From Phytoseiulus persimilis (taxonomy: Eukaryota > Arthropoda > Arachnida > Mesostigmata > Phytoseiidae): DNA of 64,000 nt. The DNA lies in assembly GCA_037576195.1 (NCBI GenBank), contig CM075101.1, positions 9,424,001 to 9,488,000 on the forward strand, read 5' to 3'. The notes under the pieces were generated by a model. It was not told the DNA's origin, ran no database searches, and saw only the letters and a program-made list of their open reading frames with translations. The translations under genes were made by a program, and so were the position numbers. Each line of letters begins with the position of its first letter. The stretch's first letter is position 1. Positions 37,131 to 50,373 of the stretch are shown piece by piece.

Positions 37131-37611
37131 CCCCAAGTATTGCTCTTGCGACAGGATCTCCGCCGAGTCCGCATGACCAAGAGCATCGTCTCCCAACGAC
37201 GGAAAACACGCGTGATTCATGTTCTGATTTATTCCCACATGGTTATGACTCGGGCGCGTCTGCCATATCGCCCACATGTCATCCTCTTGTTCGGCGGACG
37301 CGCAACGGAGAAAGGTCGTTGTAAGACTTCGGTGCCGCGGATTGCTTGAGCGACCATTTGGGGATGATAACCGGTAAAGAGGCTCCTTAGACGAAAGCAC
37401 AATTTTAAGAGACTGCATCTTGGGAAGGAGCGACAGGCAATTACGCCGATGGCCTCGTGTGCACGCTGTTCGAGATTGGAATTAATTCAAACCACGAACA
37501 CACAGACACTTGTCAGCGGCCGTCAAGACCACGCGGCTTTCCTCGTAGCTGGAGATGCCGCTGCGCTCCCCGAGCTGATCCGTTCCCCGCGCTCGAACTT
37601 TCCTCGAAAAG

Positions 37612-37739
37612 TTGGGCATTCGACTGGAATGGCTTCGAAACCCGCGAGATATGTTTCGTCGGGGAGCTCGCTGGGGGCGAAACATTTTCCGTGGATCTCC
37701 ATCGCGGGCTTCGAGTGTCTTGGACCACCAAGAACTTTG
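37612..37739 (+). CDS. Candidate 128-base plus-strand exon, family uncertain
   Basis: Seen: after CTTTCCTCGAAAAG the frame reads WAFDWNGFETREICFVGE then LAGGETFSVDLHRGLRVSW and TTKNF, ending at a good donor, TTTG|GTGAGC, in phase 1. Codons favour C and G in third position, as in the receptor exon. The pattern ICFVGELAGGETFSVDLHRG loosely resembles the VxGxVxxxAxxFxVNLxxG strand pair of galectins, but the defining HxNPR motif is not visible, so I do not call it. A second plus-strand frame across the segment is open for about 150 codons. The acceptor is only fair. A TATA element lies about 680 bases upstream. Confidence 0.22.
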
Positions 37740-40700
37740 GTGAGCTACGGAGCACTTCCCTCTCCAGAAGCTCTCCAGGACTACAGAGAGGGGACGCAAC
37801 AGAGTCAAGCCCGCTCAGGGCCTCCGTCGCGAAGAGCGAGCGTGCGAGCAGACAAACGGTATCTCGCTGTCTTCACAGAGGGGAATAATTCTTGCCATTT
37901 CGGTCACGTCTGTCTTCAGTAAATAGGTTCTCGGTGACGTGTCCGAGGTTGTTTTTCTCCCTCTTTCCGAGTTTCCGTGTCAGTTTGTTGTCGGGTCACT
38001 CTAATCTATGTCCGAGATGGAAGAGATTTCCTGCGTAAAAGTTCAGCTGTGACCACGGATCAGACCGATCGAAGGTACATGCCAACTCCCCAGGGATAGC
38101 GGAACTCTCCATCCCTGCCCCAATGAAGTTACTCTGAACAGGTCCAGGTAGTGTGGAGTATGAGCCGCGCGCGGCAAAGCTCTCTGTTCGTTTCCCTTCA
38201 GACATCCTGGAATTATTTCGAGGCTTCCGACTCCGATGACGATGTCAGCTAACGAGACGACGGACAAGAGAAACAATACCGCAACATCAAGATCCAGCCT
38301 CAGCTCTCATCGATCAAGATGTTCAACTCTCTCGGGGTAGCTTCCTTCAGGTCTTCTGGGAAAACAGAGATTAGCGAGGGGCAACTAGCGCCGACGGTCG
38401 CTTTGTCTCGACGGGCCCTGGTCAGGTTTTCTCCGTCCGAAACACTCGCTCAATTTCGACTCCTCTAATCTTTCCGATGATTTGTGCCGCTGGCTCCTGG
38501 TCGACAACATCCGTTTCCGGGCCCTTTGATGATATCAGCGAGGGATTGCCATGCTCGAACCGCCCGGAGACCTCGATCGCGGCCCAGCGTTTTCCGAATA
38601 TTTTCTGCCGAGTTCGCGTCTGGAATTAGAACTGGATCGTGATTCGGTTGCCGAATTCACTTTTGAGTTTCAGAATGGTCGATTCGGTATTTTGAGTTCA
38701 TGTCAAGGCCTCTATGGACAAGCGGTCGTAAGATGCGTACCGAATGTTCCTGGCTTCGGGTTCTTATCAGAGTAGAGCAAACAGAGGCGAATGGGCGGCA
38801 AGCCGTACGGGGGCAAGATCGAGTCTTTTTATTTGAGGAAGATTTCAGTCAGGACTGCCAATCCCAGGAGTCGCTCGGGAGGGCTCGTTCATTCGTCCGT
38901 TCTGAAACAGCCAGCAGCGGCTCTGCCAGCGGTCTCTGAGAGTAGGGAAAGGCGGTAGCGTTCCCGGTGTATCGGACGGTTTCCGGTGTTTTGAGTGACT
39001 TCCGAAATCATGCGTTTTTCGGACATTGTTGCTAATGGGAAAACGTATGTATGAACGATTTCAGACCACAAGGAGTCGAAGGTATTCTTCTACTGTTTGT
39101 TGCAACTCTCCGCACGAAGCACACATGACCATCGGGGGGTATGCGCGAGGAAAAGCTCCTGCTCACGGCTGTGAGAAACTCCGGCTCCGGGATGTTTGAT
39201 TGGATGATCGATGACAGCTTCGTTCCGGTCGCGCGCGCCAACGATCTCCTCGTGGAGTGCTTCGGAGTTCTGCGCTCGCATCTTCCAGGACTTGTACTCG
39301 CCTTTTGAATCCTTCTCCTCCACCTCCTTCCCTTGAACAACTCAACTCTGGGATGCTCTTGTCTCTCATGACTTCCCCACAACATACAATCCCAACCTCT
39401 TCCGAACCTCCATCCTCTCGCATCTTTGAGATGATGAGGCTCAAGTTTTCTCTGTACTCGGGGGGTCTTATCTACATGAGCCCCACATTCCAGCTGGATT
39501 TCCCGTGCTTCTGGGTCGTGCGTGAATAGATTTTCTCCTTATGGCTCTTCTATCTTTTCCCATTGTCATTTTTCCTTCTCCTCCTCCTCGCACTCACAGC
39601 TCCTTTTGTGAATCGTAGGGTCTCACCTTTCTAAGTCGTTCCCCCCAGAAGAAAAATCCACGAAACAGTCTATGCTCTTCCAGTTATTGCGCACACTGCT
39701 AACGAATTTCCCAGGAAACTGGCCCCGGACGGAACCAGGAGAAACACAATGACGGAACTAAGGGAATCAAAGACTGGGAAGGAGAAGTCGGTATGCGCGG
39801 CCGTTTGACAATTCAAGCCGGGGATCAGCGGCAGTCAGCCGGCGGCTTCTTTATAGAAATGCGGCGAACACGTAACACCACGCGCGATACAGCCTGCTTT
39901 CGTCGCCCGTCTTCCTCGTGTCAGACTGCAAATCCCGCGAAAGCAGAGCGACAGCTGAGAAGGAAAGGCATGCGGAGAACGGTAATGGAGAAACGAGTGC
40001 CGAGAATAACACCGAGGCGAGAAGAAGAGAAATGAGAGACTGATCTATTGTGACACATTTTTCCCGACATCTGATTGAGCACACCAGTTACCTAACATGT
40101 CATTCTCAACAAAGTCTCCCGATCCGTACCTTATCCCCGAGCCCCGATGTTCTGGCAGCGATCAGAATATTCTCGGAGCCTCAGCGGAAGGATTGTCCGA
40201 GGTTTTAGAATCGACGTCTCCTCCCACCGTTTGGGTCAGACAAAGAAAGAGCTATCGTAACAGAGTGTGAGGAGAGAATAATGGAGGCGGCTGTCGGCCG
40301 AAGAGCGCCCTTGGGCTGCGTGTCATCTGGCCCCTCGTAAAGGCCGACATCTAGATAAAAGCCTTTCATAAACAGTGCGTCCCCTATGTTAACTGGCTGC
40401 GCATCTCTTCAGTTGTCACCAGTGCTCGGGCTCTCCACTAAACAGCCTCTCCACACCCACCTCAAGGGTGCTTTGCGATAGGGAATATCCGGCGAGTAGT
40501 TCGAAGAGCTCGTGGGAGTTTACGACGGCGCATCATCGGATAGAAATTATGCCACCAGAACAAAGTCAACACCGACGATTCCGTCTGCGCTTCGTCGAAA
40601 CCCCGAGGAGGTGAGACGATATGCTGGCCAGGAATCCAGCGTCGGGGCGCACTTTCAGTGGATAGATGATCAGTGCTTCGGGGCTCTCTTTTTCTACTCT

Positions 40701-42705
40701 CTTCTATATCCGAACTGAACTAGCGGAACGGCCGGAATATATTCCTGACGTTTCAACCCACAGAGCAAGGGGAACGAAGAATTTCATCTTCTTCACCGCA
40801 CTAAGCCGAAAGTGTGACGTTCTGACAAACGCACCGAAAGTTCAGACTGCGCTGCTGTGGCTAAATCAGACCTCACTCTACTAACGCCGTAAACTTTGAA
40901 TCCTCGGAAGAGTTCCTGATTTTTAGATAGGAGCACGGGATCAAAAGAGAACATTTCAAAAGTTTCGGATGGGAAGGTTATCTTTCGGCCGGGAAACCTC
41001 CTTCTTGCCGCGACTCTGATCATCCTAGGTTGCCTCATCGTTCGGACTGGATTTCGCCAGTTTCGTCGCTGCATGTACGGTCATGTTGCCCAACTGGAGT
41101 TGAGCGCAGCACGAGGGGCGAGAATAACATGAGTGGTGTGTGCTTCGTTTCGCGCGCTGGGAGAATTTGAGGTCAAAGGTGCCACGCATCCAGAGCTGTC
41201 ACCACAACCTCGATTCTCAACGACTGCCAACGGTCACCTGAACCCGCTCCGATCGAGATCCGGTGGCAAGCACGTTTCGATATATTATACATTAGAGCAA
41301 ACTCGGTGGCAAGTCCCGAGAGGGCGACCAAGTTGCGTCATGGGAACTTCTCCCGCGGCGGGGAGTATATTTTTTGCCAGATGCTAACTTGTTAGAGGGC
41401 CTATTCTCGAATCGGTGAGTCGGATGTTACCGGACGCAGGGGTCGCAGAACAAGTCGGTGATGTCTTCGTCAATAAAAGTCTTGTCCCAATAGGTACATA
41501 CATATCAGTGGTGTAGGACACGACTCGGTCCGAGAGGACGGAAGTGGACGAGGGCAGAACCGAGGCTCGGGACGTCGACCTGAGTCTGTCGATCCGCCTG
41601 CCGGCCGGCTGCTGCTCGTTGCTTCGAATCATCATGTATGTTGGTCGAATGTCTTCTATACACTCGGATCTACAGACGCTCACAAACTGGCCCATTGAGA
41701 CAAACTAGTTCTGCCACTCGTTTATCTGGCTGGAACAGCAGACCTGCGGCCAGAGGTAAACATCTTTATGAAACAACAAACCTAAGCCACCTTATCACCT
41801 TCTCAACAGGTGCCAATTTGCCGCCCGCTACACATACAGACAAACAAAGACTAACGAGTAGACCAACAAAGCCCGACGATCTCACGCGAGCCTTGACTTT
41901 TGCACGAGGTTACGCTCGAGAGAATAGAAACTGATATTAAGCTCCCGAATGCAGTCATGAAGCACGCTGCCGGGAACGAGGAACTTTCCTGATCGAAAAA
42001 TACTCGTACATAGACTCGTACATATTCTGGCGGTCCATCGTGCCAGCACGGTTAGTGTTCGGAGCTCGTAGGTTTATTCAAAATGCACACAATGTATCGA
42101 ATGCATGATCGGAGAGTTCATCGCCCAAAAATGCATAAAATCTCATTCCGGAATCTCTAATGGGAATTTGCGCATGATTTCCAACAAATATACCATTTGA
42201 GTTGGGCCACCAATGCTCTTGAAAGTATGGGTACTTCGGCGCCTGAGTCAGTTTGCCACTTCAAAAAGTGCCAGCTCAGAATCGGGCGTGGGCTCAAGAT
42301 CTCTGAGCTATATCACCCTCTGTGGTTTGGACGCGACCGAACCAGCTCGCAAACATCTGGCTCCCTGGTAAATGAGGAAAAACATATTTTTCAGTTGAAT
42401 TCGCGCCCGGGATATTCAGTCGTCCTAAAGACGCGCCGTGAGATAGGCACCTCAAGCGAGTGCGTGGCGAAACAACCCCGTCATCCCGACCATGATCGAC
42501 TTTAAAGAGCGGAGTGTACTCTACGTTTGAGTTTGTTTCCAGGAACTGTCGGTGGGATAGGACCCTTGGCAAAGTCATTCCCGCAGCTCGCCACTTCCAG
42601 CTCCTCTGGACGTAGCGTCGTTCTCTGTTCAGAATATGCGTTGAGAATTCGCGGGCAGAGTCTCATTATTGACGCTTCAATGAGTTTTATCGAGTAGACT
42701 CATGG

Positions 42706-42723
42706 ATCTTTGCATGCAAAGAT
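42706..42723. repeat. Perfect 18-bp palindrome
   Basis: ATCTTTGCATGCAAAGAT is its own reverse complement. The centre TTTGCATGCAAA overlaps an octamer-like ATGCAAA on both strands, so a dimeric transcription factor site is one possible reading. Confidence 0.85.
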
Positions 42724-44002
42724 GTTCGAAAGCATATTTCAGCTTCTTCGACTATTTTTGGCGCAATTTCGAATGTGAATCTTCCGAACACTAGAGCCGG
42801 GTGGAAGGATATCGAGGACAGCCCTGATTTTCCGCTCATAATGTTGTTCGGTGCTTGTCGAGGAGCTCATAATCCGGCCGAGTCTCTAAAAATACTTCGA
42901 TTGCTGTCTGAGTGACCTCGCGCCTCCTCCGGTATGCGACACTTCTGTTATAGTGTGAACCCTTTGAGTGCTCGGAAGCTCCGGTCTCTAAGCTGCTCCG
43001 ATCGCCCTTCTGCTGCCGACGATCTTCCCTCTTCTGCTCTCGTCCAGCCCTTGTTTCCCCGCTGCTTCCATCCTGGAGCAGCATGTGCGTCATCCTCTTG
43101 CGTCCCGCTGCAATTTTATCCCGCATCCTCCCTTGATTCGATCTCGTCCTCAGTTCGTCCGTGCGTCGGCTCATTCCGGCCCGTTCTTACCCGCGTTTTC
43201 CAACGGGAGCCGAGCGTGTTTTTTGTTGTTCGTAAGATTGAGGGAACGCTTGTCCCTCGCGAAATGACTCCGCACAACGATGTTGCACCGTCGACGCTGC
43301 TCTTGCGAAACTGTGCTTTCCGGTATCGTCATGGCGTGACTGGGTTGTCTACGATATGCCCGAGCATGGAGCAGAGTGGGAACGAGTCGGGCGAAGCGAG
43401 TACATTTGGCAATTGATGCTTCCCGCGTGAAAACCAGAGACGGGCGAAGGGATCTGCCCAGAGGGAGAATCAGCTCGCTGGATGAAGATCGAGCGAGCTT
43501 GCATGACGGCCGCCATGGGATCAACGCTCTCCCGACGAGCAGACGAAAAAAAAAAGTCGACAACTCCAACTGACTCGAGGCAATCACCGACGAATTCGAG
43601 GAATTCCGTAAAATATCTCTCGACCGTTACCGAGTCTCCCTGCGCTCCGCTCGGATCGCGGTCCGAGCTCAGAAATGTCGACTCCAGACGAGGTCAACTG
43701 CTGAGTCGGAATTTTTTCCTCCCTTGGTTTGGAAGAAAATCTCCACGTCCGAAGGTCAACGACGCACTTCCAAACGGAAGGCATCTGGCCGCGTTTCTCG
43801 TGGAGAGCCTCGTCAGCCTCTACATCGATTCGACAGAACTGTTTCGGGGACGAACCAACTGCACCGACGTTCATCTTCGGCAGCTTCCGTCGCTAAAAAC
43901 ATGCCAAGAATGTCACGGAATGTGTTCGCCGTTTCGCTTGTTTTTTGTTTCTCGGAACCATCTCTCTGGAAACAACTCGGTCTCCAAGGATCGTGCAGCT
44001 CA

Positions 44003-44013
44003 CCCCCCCCCCC
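44003..44013. repeat. C11 homopolymer
   Basis: Eleven consecutive C on the plus strand, followed by TT and five more C. Confidence 0.95.
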
Positions 44014-45321
44014 TTCCCCCGGGAGCCGCCAGGGTTCCTTCTTCAGGGCTTTTCTGGCTCACAGTTGTCCCGAATCGACAAACGTCGCAAGGAGATTTCG
44101 GAATCCGTGTTGATTCTCAATTGCGGGTTTGACATGAGACAGAGCTGAACGCTTCCCCATAAAAACAATCATCCGCCGCTGTTCTTGCCGAGCAAACAGG
44201 AGCGCGAGAACCGGAAGGACCGCTCCCCGGCCGAGTGGTCAAATTCCACTTGAGCAAGTCAGACTCCTCACGGCCATGAGCAGAGGCCATGTCGACTCAG
44301 AATTTCTTCGCGGTCCAATTGTTCCACTCGAGCGTGTAGGCGATTTTTATTTCGTTTCCCGTCGTCCGTGAGTTTATGGACAGAGCAGACAGGTTCTTGT
44401 CAACAAACGCTTGACGCACGCAGTAGAGCTCTGTCTGAAGCCCCGAGCGATGTCATCCTCGTTGGAGCTATGACCTCTGAGAGACTTGTGTCCTGAAGGG
44501 GTTTTCTATGCGAATTCCATCTCAGCCCTTCTTCATGTTGTCTCTCGATCCCATCCATGCAGACCTCTCTCCCCCCAAGTGTAGCTTCATGTGGAACCGG
44601 CGACGAATGCGAACGAGAAGCTCCAGCCCCTCGACGAGCACTGATTATCGGGGCCGGTTGCGGGGAGCCTGACATTTTTATTGTCTCTGTCAAGGGCTGT
44701 CCGGATGACAGTATCGCCGGGAGGTTCGAACGCCGCTGTGTCTTCCGTGAGAGACGGTCAGGGTTCGGGCTCTCCAAGTACGCAAGCGCCCCCGCTCGGA
44801 GTCGGCGTCACGTGGAGCCGCAGAGGCAGAAAGAAGCGTGCTCTCGGAGCTGCACGTCGCTCAGAGGCCTTTCGCGATTCGGAAAAATGCCTCGGGCTCG
44901 TCCTGGCCGTGATTCACTCGTTTGGCATCAAGCATGAATTTAGTCTCGTCTGTGATGAGAAGAACGAGGGCGGTTCTCGTCTGTGGTATCTCTGCTCTGT
45001 CGCGCATTTTTCCCTCGTTCTCGAACGTCCGCGTTCGCCGCAGTGCTCTGTTCCCGAGACTTTTTCGCGCGACTTCCGCCCCCTCCAAAACGATTGCACG
45101 GACCGCCTGTCTGCACGCGCGCCTGCTCGCTGAAACATGCAGAATGTGGCCGGGTCGAGCATCGTCGGCGCAATCATTCCGTAGGGAGTTACATTTGTCC
45201 CAGGGACACGCGTAATCTTGGGGAGACGTTTCCCACATTACATTCGTCCGCGAATCTTTCCAGAATGGAACGCCGTCTTCGGTGCATGTCGGGCTCTCCA
45301 GCCGTTCGTCGTGCCGCTTAC

Positions 45322-45424
45322 CTCACCGGCGACAACGTCGTCGTCGTCGACGGTGGTCTCGACGACGCCAGGAACAACAAAAGCTCCGGGCTTAACTGGA
45401 GGGACACTGCCCCCTCGAGACCCG
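45322..45424 (-). CDS. Candidate 103-base minus-strand exon with acidic run
   Basis: Seen on the minus strand: after GCTTTTATCGGTCGGAAACAG, written here as GCTTTTATCGG and TCGGAAACAG, the frame reads GSRGGSVPPVKPGAFVVPG then VVETTVDDDDVVAGE. It ends at a strong donor, GAG|GTAAGC, in phase 0. Third positions are mostly C or G. The DDDD run is encoded by a short GAC repeat, and a second minus-strand frame (SLQLSPELLLFLASSRPP and on) is also open, so repeat-driven chance is a real alternative. No family is recognised and no partner exon is confirmed. Confidence 0.18.
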
Positions 45425-45777
45425 CTGTTTCCGACCGATAAAAGCGGAAACTTTCATCCGCCGAAACTGTAGAACGCGAAGACGACTGCGCACGACCACC
45501 ACCGGCACGCCGCGGAACAGGTGCCAGACGGACGAATACTCATCTCTGTGCCTCGCGAGATATTCGAATGGAAATTCAACCCTCCGGCGAAGAGAGGGCC
45601 CAGGCCTGACTGATCGTCCCGAAAGATCACGCGAGAACTCCACGCGACGCCTCCACGCATCCTCGCCGAGCGAATGGAGCCATCGTCCCGATCGGATAAA
45701 CCCTCCGGAGGGACAATAATAGATAACTCTCGACCACTGCCGGGCCCGGATGGAAACCGTTCCCGAATCGAGACGAT

Positions 45778-45793
45778 GGGGGGGGGGGGGGGG
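45778..45793. repeat. G16 homopolymer
   Basis: Sixteen consecutive G on the plus strand, within the GC-rich block. Confidence 0.95.
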
Positions 45794-47483
45794 ACTCGTT
45801 CCGGAATCGCAACGCTCGCTCGCACAAATCGCCCGAGCGGACGAGCCCAGCGTCGAGCCGTGCGAGCGCCTCAGGTGCGACAGGTTTCCTCGGTCCTCGC
45901 TGCTTTGCATGCGACGCGTGCCCGCGAAAAACGCAAGCCCGCACGCCAGATGCTTGCGCCGCTGGCGGCGCAGCCCGCGCGTGATGTCTCGTCATCTTGT
46001 TACGATTCGGATGTTTTCGATCTATCTTGCGAGTTTCCTCTGGGAGCGCTCGCGCGCGTTAGATTGGAGACGATTTCGGAAAATGCCCTGTGTCTGTTAT
46101 GAGATGTTACTCGGCGAGATGATGCGTTCGCAGAGGTGAGGCTGGGAGCGAATCAGGGAATATTTGAGTGGCATCCATCCGCCACTCGACCGCCTTGAGC
46201 AAGCGAGTTTTCGCTGACGACGTGCACCCGTTGTTTATTCTTGCGCGTAAATAAACGAATCGAGTAACGAATCCGAACCGTGTTGTTGGAAACGGCGTAG
46301 AAACTCAAAAACAGGCAACAAGCCCCTCAGCGTCGCCTGTTCCGCTCGTCGAGCTTTTCACCTAGAAACGCAAGTACCCTCCGCGGTTCTTCGCGAGGAA
46401 TTCGCGGGGTTTCGTAATTTCACTGGAAACGGGAGGAGATGATGCCGATCTCTTCCCGTGATGGTCGTTCCGTTTCTTGAACTCAACAGCGGACAGCGGG
46501 GGCGTGCCGGGGAGCTGCCCACACCACGAACAGCCGGCTGGACGGATGGTACACAACTAATGGAAGACAGGAGCGACGGACAAGTGACAGCGAGCACGTT
46601 ACCCAGGAGCACATATCCACGGCTCGCCGCGGGTTCTGGTCGATGCGCAAACAGACGGAACGAAGCGACATCCTGACGTAGAGCCAGCTATCAAACGCAT
46701 GATAAGCGATGCGAATGCTGCTCAGGAGTCATCGAGTGCTGGAACAGCCGTCTCGTGCGGTGACGAGCAAATACTCAGCCAGGATTTCCGACGATTTGCA
46801 TACGAGTCGAGCATGTCCTTTGCGGGCGTACGTGGCCGAAAGTCGAAGGACCACCCGAGCGTATTTCTGCTCCGTCTTAACGTTCATGCTTCTCATGCTG
46901 CTGTGCGGAATCCTCTCGTGCTTGCGAGAATTCGGCTTCTTGGAACGCCGCGATATATTCTGACGCGGCGAAGAGTTGGAGGTCTGCGATCCTCCGTGAT
47001 ATACGTCCGACCGTGATTCCCGGCATCCGACAAAGATGCCTGGAGGTCTTTAGAGCCATGAAACCTTTCGTGATATTCAGCCCATGTACGAAGTCTCCGC
47101 GTTGTTCGTTATGTTCCTAATATAAAACGTCATGGAGCTATTTGAGATTTGTCTCCTGTCCTCACGGAAAACCTTGTTCGAGTCCGCTCAAGGTTATGCC
47201 ACGTCCCGTCGATTCCGCTCCGGTTCGTCCAACCTGACGCAGGAATTCGGTCGCGCGTAGTTTTTTTCTTTGTATTCCAATTCCGTCAAATTCCGATAGG
47301 TGTTCGAGCTCGCTGCGTCAACGTGATCTTCATTCCTTCCTGCATTCATACGCCTCGCAGATGAGATACGACAGCCGAGAGGTACAAAATGGCCGCGGAA
47401 CCTGCTCGATACCAACCATAGCATTGCTACATCAGCTGAATGTATGTGTAGTGTTCAGTTTCGTCTCATTACCAACGGCTTTG

Positions 47484-47507
47484 CCCCCCCCCCCCCCCCC
47501 CCCCCCC
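47484..47507. repeat. C24 homopolymer
   Basis: Twenty-four consecutive C on the plus strand, one of the two longest such runs here. Confidence 0.95.
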
Positions 47508-48941
47508 GAAGCCACCGGAAAAACCAGCAAGACCATCCCGAGCGACCGCGAGTCTGACATTCAGCCACCGATTCCATCACCTCGCCGTGCTTCCCGAAGT
47601 GCGAACATATTCCGAAGTCGCGTGGCTCAATAAGAGATGCCTTCATGAACGAAAGCCCCATCATGACTCTCGCAGCAGGAGAGCTCATTGGAAAAATCGT
47701 GAGAAACAACGCAAACATATTGGAATCGGGGGGTGGGCGAGTTCTCGAGCAAGAATGTGCATCGATTCGTGCGAGCGTCAGGTGGGGAATACGGAGGGCA
47801 GGAGAAAAGTAGGTCCGAAGGAAATAAAGTTCTCATGTCGAGGGAGTTGGAGTATGCCGAGCCGGAGTAGGAATGAGGCGACGTCGGGAAAGTCGAAGGA
47901 ATGCGGGAGGGAGGGGGGCTCTGGATATAAGAAGAAGAAGCCGAATCAGGAGAGGGCATAGAGAGGCAACACATGAAAGAAGAAGCAGTCAAAGGATCTC
48001 CCAATTGTAGGAGACTTGGAGCGTTAATCAGATACTTTGTCTTCGGGTGGGCGGGCATCTGTTATCGCTCTCCATTCGCTACTGATTTCGCCTCCCCCCC
48101 CCTCTCCTTCCTGTCGACGAGTCGAGGCCGAGAAGAGGGCCCGGAAAGTAGCATATTCGCCTCGAAATGACCGCTGCTCCGCTGAATGAGCCCCAACAGG
48201 TTATAATTGGGTCGTTCAGCTCGACCCAAGTGTCCATCTCAGACGGATGGCATGGTCTCATCATCCGGGCTCATTATTGTTCTCACATCGGGATCGACTT
48301 GCGGTTCAGCCAGCCAACCTGTTCTGGACCATGGAGTTTCCCGACTCCGTCGACCTCGTCGTATCGTCGACCTCGTTGTGCTGACGGTGACATCGCCGTT
48401 AACGTCGTCGCCGCCGACGTCGTCGTCCCCGTATTGTGATCTCAGTACATTTAATTACCAGATATGAGCTCAGGGAGGAGGAGAAGAGGACCGTCATTAT
48501 CGATATTAGAAAGTCGACGCGAGTAACCTCGTCTCAATTTTCGCTGCTGCCACGGCTCCCTCGATTTCCGACAGCCCCGCTGCGTTGCTCGAGGCTTTCT
48601 GCGTTCTTCGTATTTTTTCCACCGGTGGTTCTTTTTTTTCCGCGTTTTCACCGTCGAGTCGCCATGTCCTGTTTTTACCGCTCGATGTTTCCGCGGTTAA
48701 TATTGTTTTTCTCACAAGTCTGCGCTCCCACACCGTTCCGGAAAATCTTCCGCCAAATCGTGGTATTCCGAAAACCAAGAGAACGGGAAAACCTTGAATC
48801 ACTCTCTGTCCCCGGAAAATCCCGAAACTAAATGTCTGTTAAGACCGCCAACGGTCGAATAAAGAGCGCTGTTCGAGAAGTTTCCCACTGATTCCAGGTT
48901 TCTCAGGAGCAAGCTGTGGAAGGTGGGAGCGGGATTCGGAA

Positions 48942-48956
48942 GACGACGACGACGAC
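48942..48956. repeat. (GAC)5 microsatellite
   Basis: Five perfect copies of GAC on the plus strand. Related GTC-rich sequence lies near 48345-48430. Confidence 0.85.
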
Positions 48957-49797
48957 TCAATCGCATCCGGGACCATTGTAGCGAGAGAGGCTGAAAAACT
49001 CTCGGTATAACAAGTATGTCTCCTCTGAACATTCTCCACTGTTCCTCTTGTTAAGCCCGAGCGGTTGTGCCGCACTCGAATCTCAGTCTGACCAGGAACA
49101 GGACGCGCTTCGAGGAGAAGCTCTAGTGACCAAGAAACGAGGTGGTGTTTCTCATAAGGCCAACAGTTTTTGCTGGAGGAGACACATTACTTCTTCAAGG
49201 CGAACGATCCGAACGTTTGCCAGCTAGTGGTCTCAAGCTACGGGAAACAACTTTTTCATTATTATCCAACCGAGAACTTTTACCGTGGTCGGGACGTTTC
49301 CTGCAGGAAACCATCAAGACACTTAGGAGAAGAGCAAGCGGGCGAGGTAAACGAGAGAAGTTGTTGCCAAGGAATCCGCTGAGGAGCAGCCCGAATCGTC
49401 CACCGATCCTTCTGGACCCATTCATTACGGTGGTCAAGACGACCGATATGGAATGTTCGGAGGCGATATGATCGACCCCGGATTTTGAACGACCGTAAAA
49501 TAGAGGAATTCAGAGGAATAGAGAGGTGCTGCGAAATGACGTGTCGGTGAAAAGTTCTGAAACGCCCTCGTCCAACATACTCGGTTGTCCGTTCGATATT
49601 TCGTCCCGATGGTTCCCTCCTCATGGTTGATTGCGTTCTCATCGATAAATGACCCGTTCACGTCGGAGGATACTCGTCAGACTTTTTGGAAAACGGGACA
49701 CCGCCCAAAAGCACTCCCGATCGACTATGTTTGGCGCCGAGACTTGATTCGGATTTTGAGGTATGGAAGAAGCAATCGAATATGAATCGTCGGGGGA

Positions 49798-49808
49798 GGG
49801 GGGGGGGG
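49798..49808. repeat. G11 homopolymer
   Basis: Eleven consecutive G on the plus strand, preceded by CGGGGGA. Confidence 0.95.
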
Positions 49809-50373
49809 CGATGGCCAAATGGCGACCAAGAGGGTCACAGGCAGGGCTGTGCGCCGCGTCACGGGTTCGCCGGCGATTCGGCGCGCCGAGCCAGACAGCG
49901 TGCCACGAGGCGCTGCGAACTCCTTGCCACGCGCCGCTGCGCCGCCGCCGCATTGTTTTCATGGCGGCGCTTCATGGATTCGAGCCCGAATCCGAGGGTT
50001 GCTGAGACAAATAACGACGAAGCGGAGTTCACTGCTACGTATATTTCCCCCTCCCCCGCTATTGATTTCATTGATACTTCGACGCGTGAACTCCGGCGTC
50101 GGGGACCAACTACAGAGATTCAGTTCTCAGTGATCGCCCTACGAACGTCGGCATATTATACATATCCATGAATTCGAAGTGTCAGGCTCTCAGCTGAAGA
50201 AGTGAACGAAATGTTCATGGAGACGAGGTCTTATGAGTGGTCCGTTCCGGCCAGAGGAATTTGACAATATTCGCGTGATAGTCGAAAAATATTGGACGGG
50301 TTCAGAACCTAGTTCGGAACACCGGTCTCTATGAGAAGGGTTTTTCACACATGGCCAAATGAAAAAACATGGT

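Larger units (their letters stand above)
37740..44400. other. No assignable gene
   Basis: About 6.7 kb with no recognisable gene. Visible structure: a pyrimidine-rich plus-strand tract at about 39280-39620 whose minus strand has open frames in three phases, a short direct repeat (ACTCGTACAT twice) near 42003, an AT-richer stretch at about 41990-42200, an 18-bp perfect palindrome at 42706 and a C11 run at 44003. The 216-codon frame ending at 44132 has no motif. Confidence 0.4.
44560..46140. other. GC-rich block open in many frames
   Basis: For about 1.6 kb at least four reading frames on both strands stay open for 120-170 codons, because GC content is high and stop codons are rare. This may mark a coding exon cluster or a CpG-rich promoter. 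On the plus strand a frame ending at 45133 shows codon-like third-position bias but no motif. On the minus strand segments such as NVTPYGMIAPTMLDPATF look protein-like. I could not choose a single consistent gene model. Confidence 0.3.

Noticed and set aside
44861-45238. Minus-strand open frames of 87 and 125 codons in the GC-rich block
   Set aside because: They overlap each other and plus-strand frames of equal length, and no donors of good quality end them. They are described only as part of the GC-rich block.
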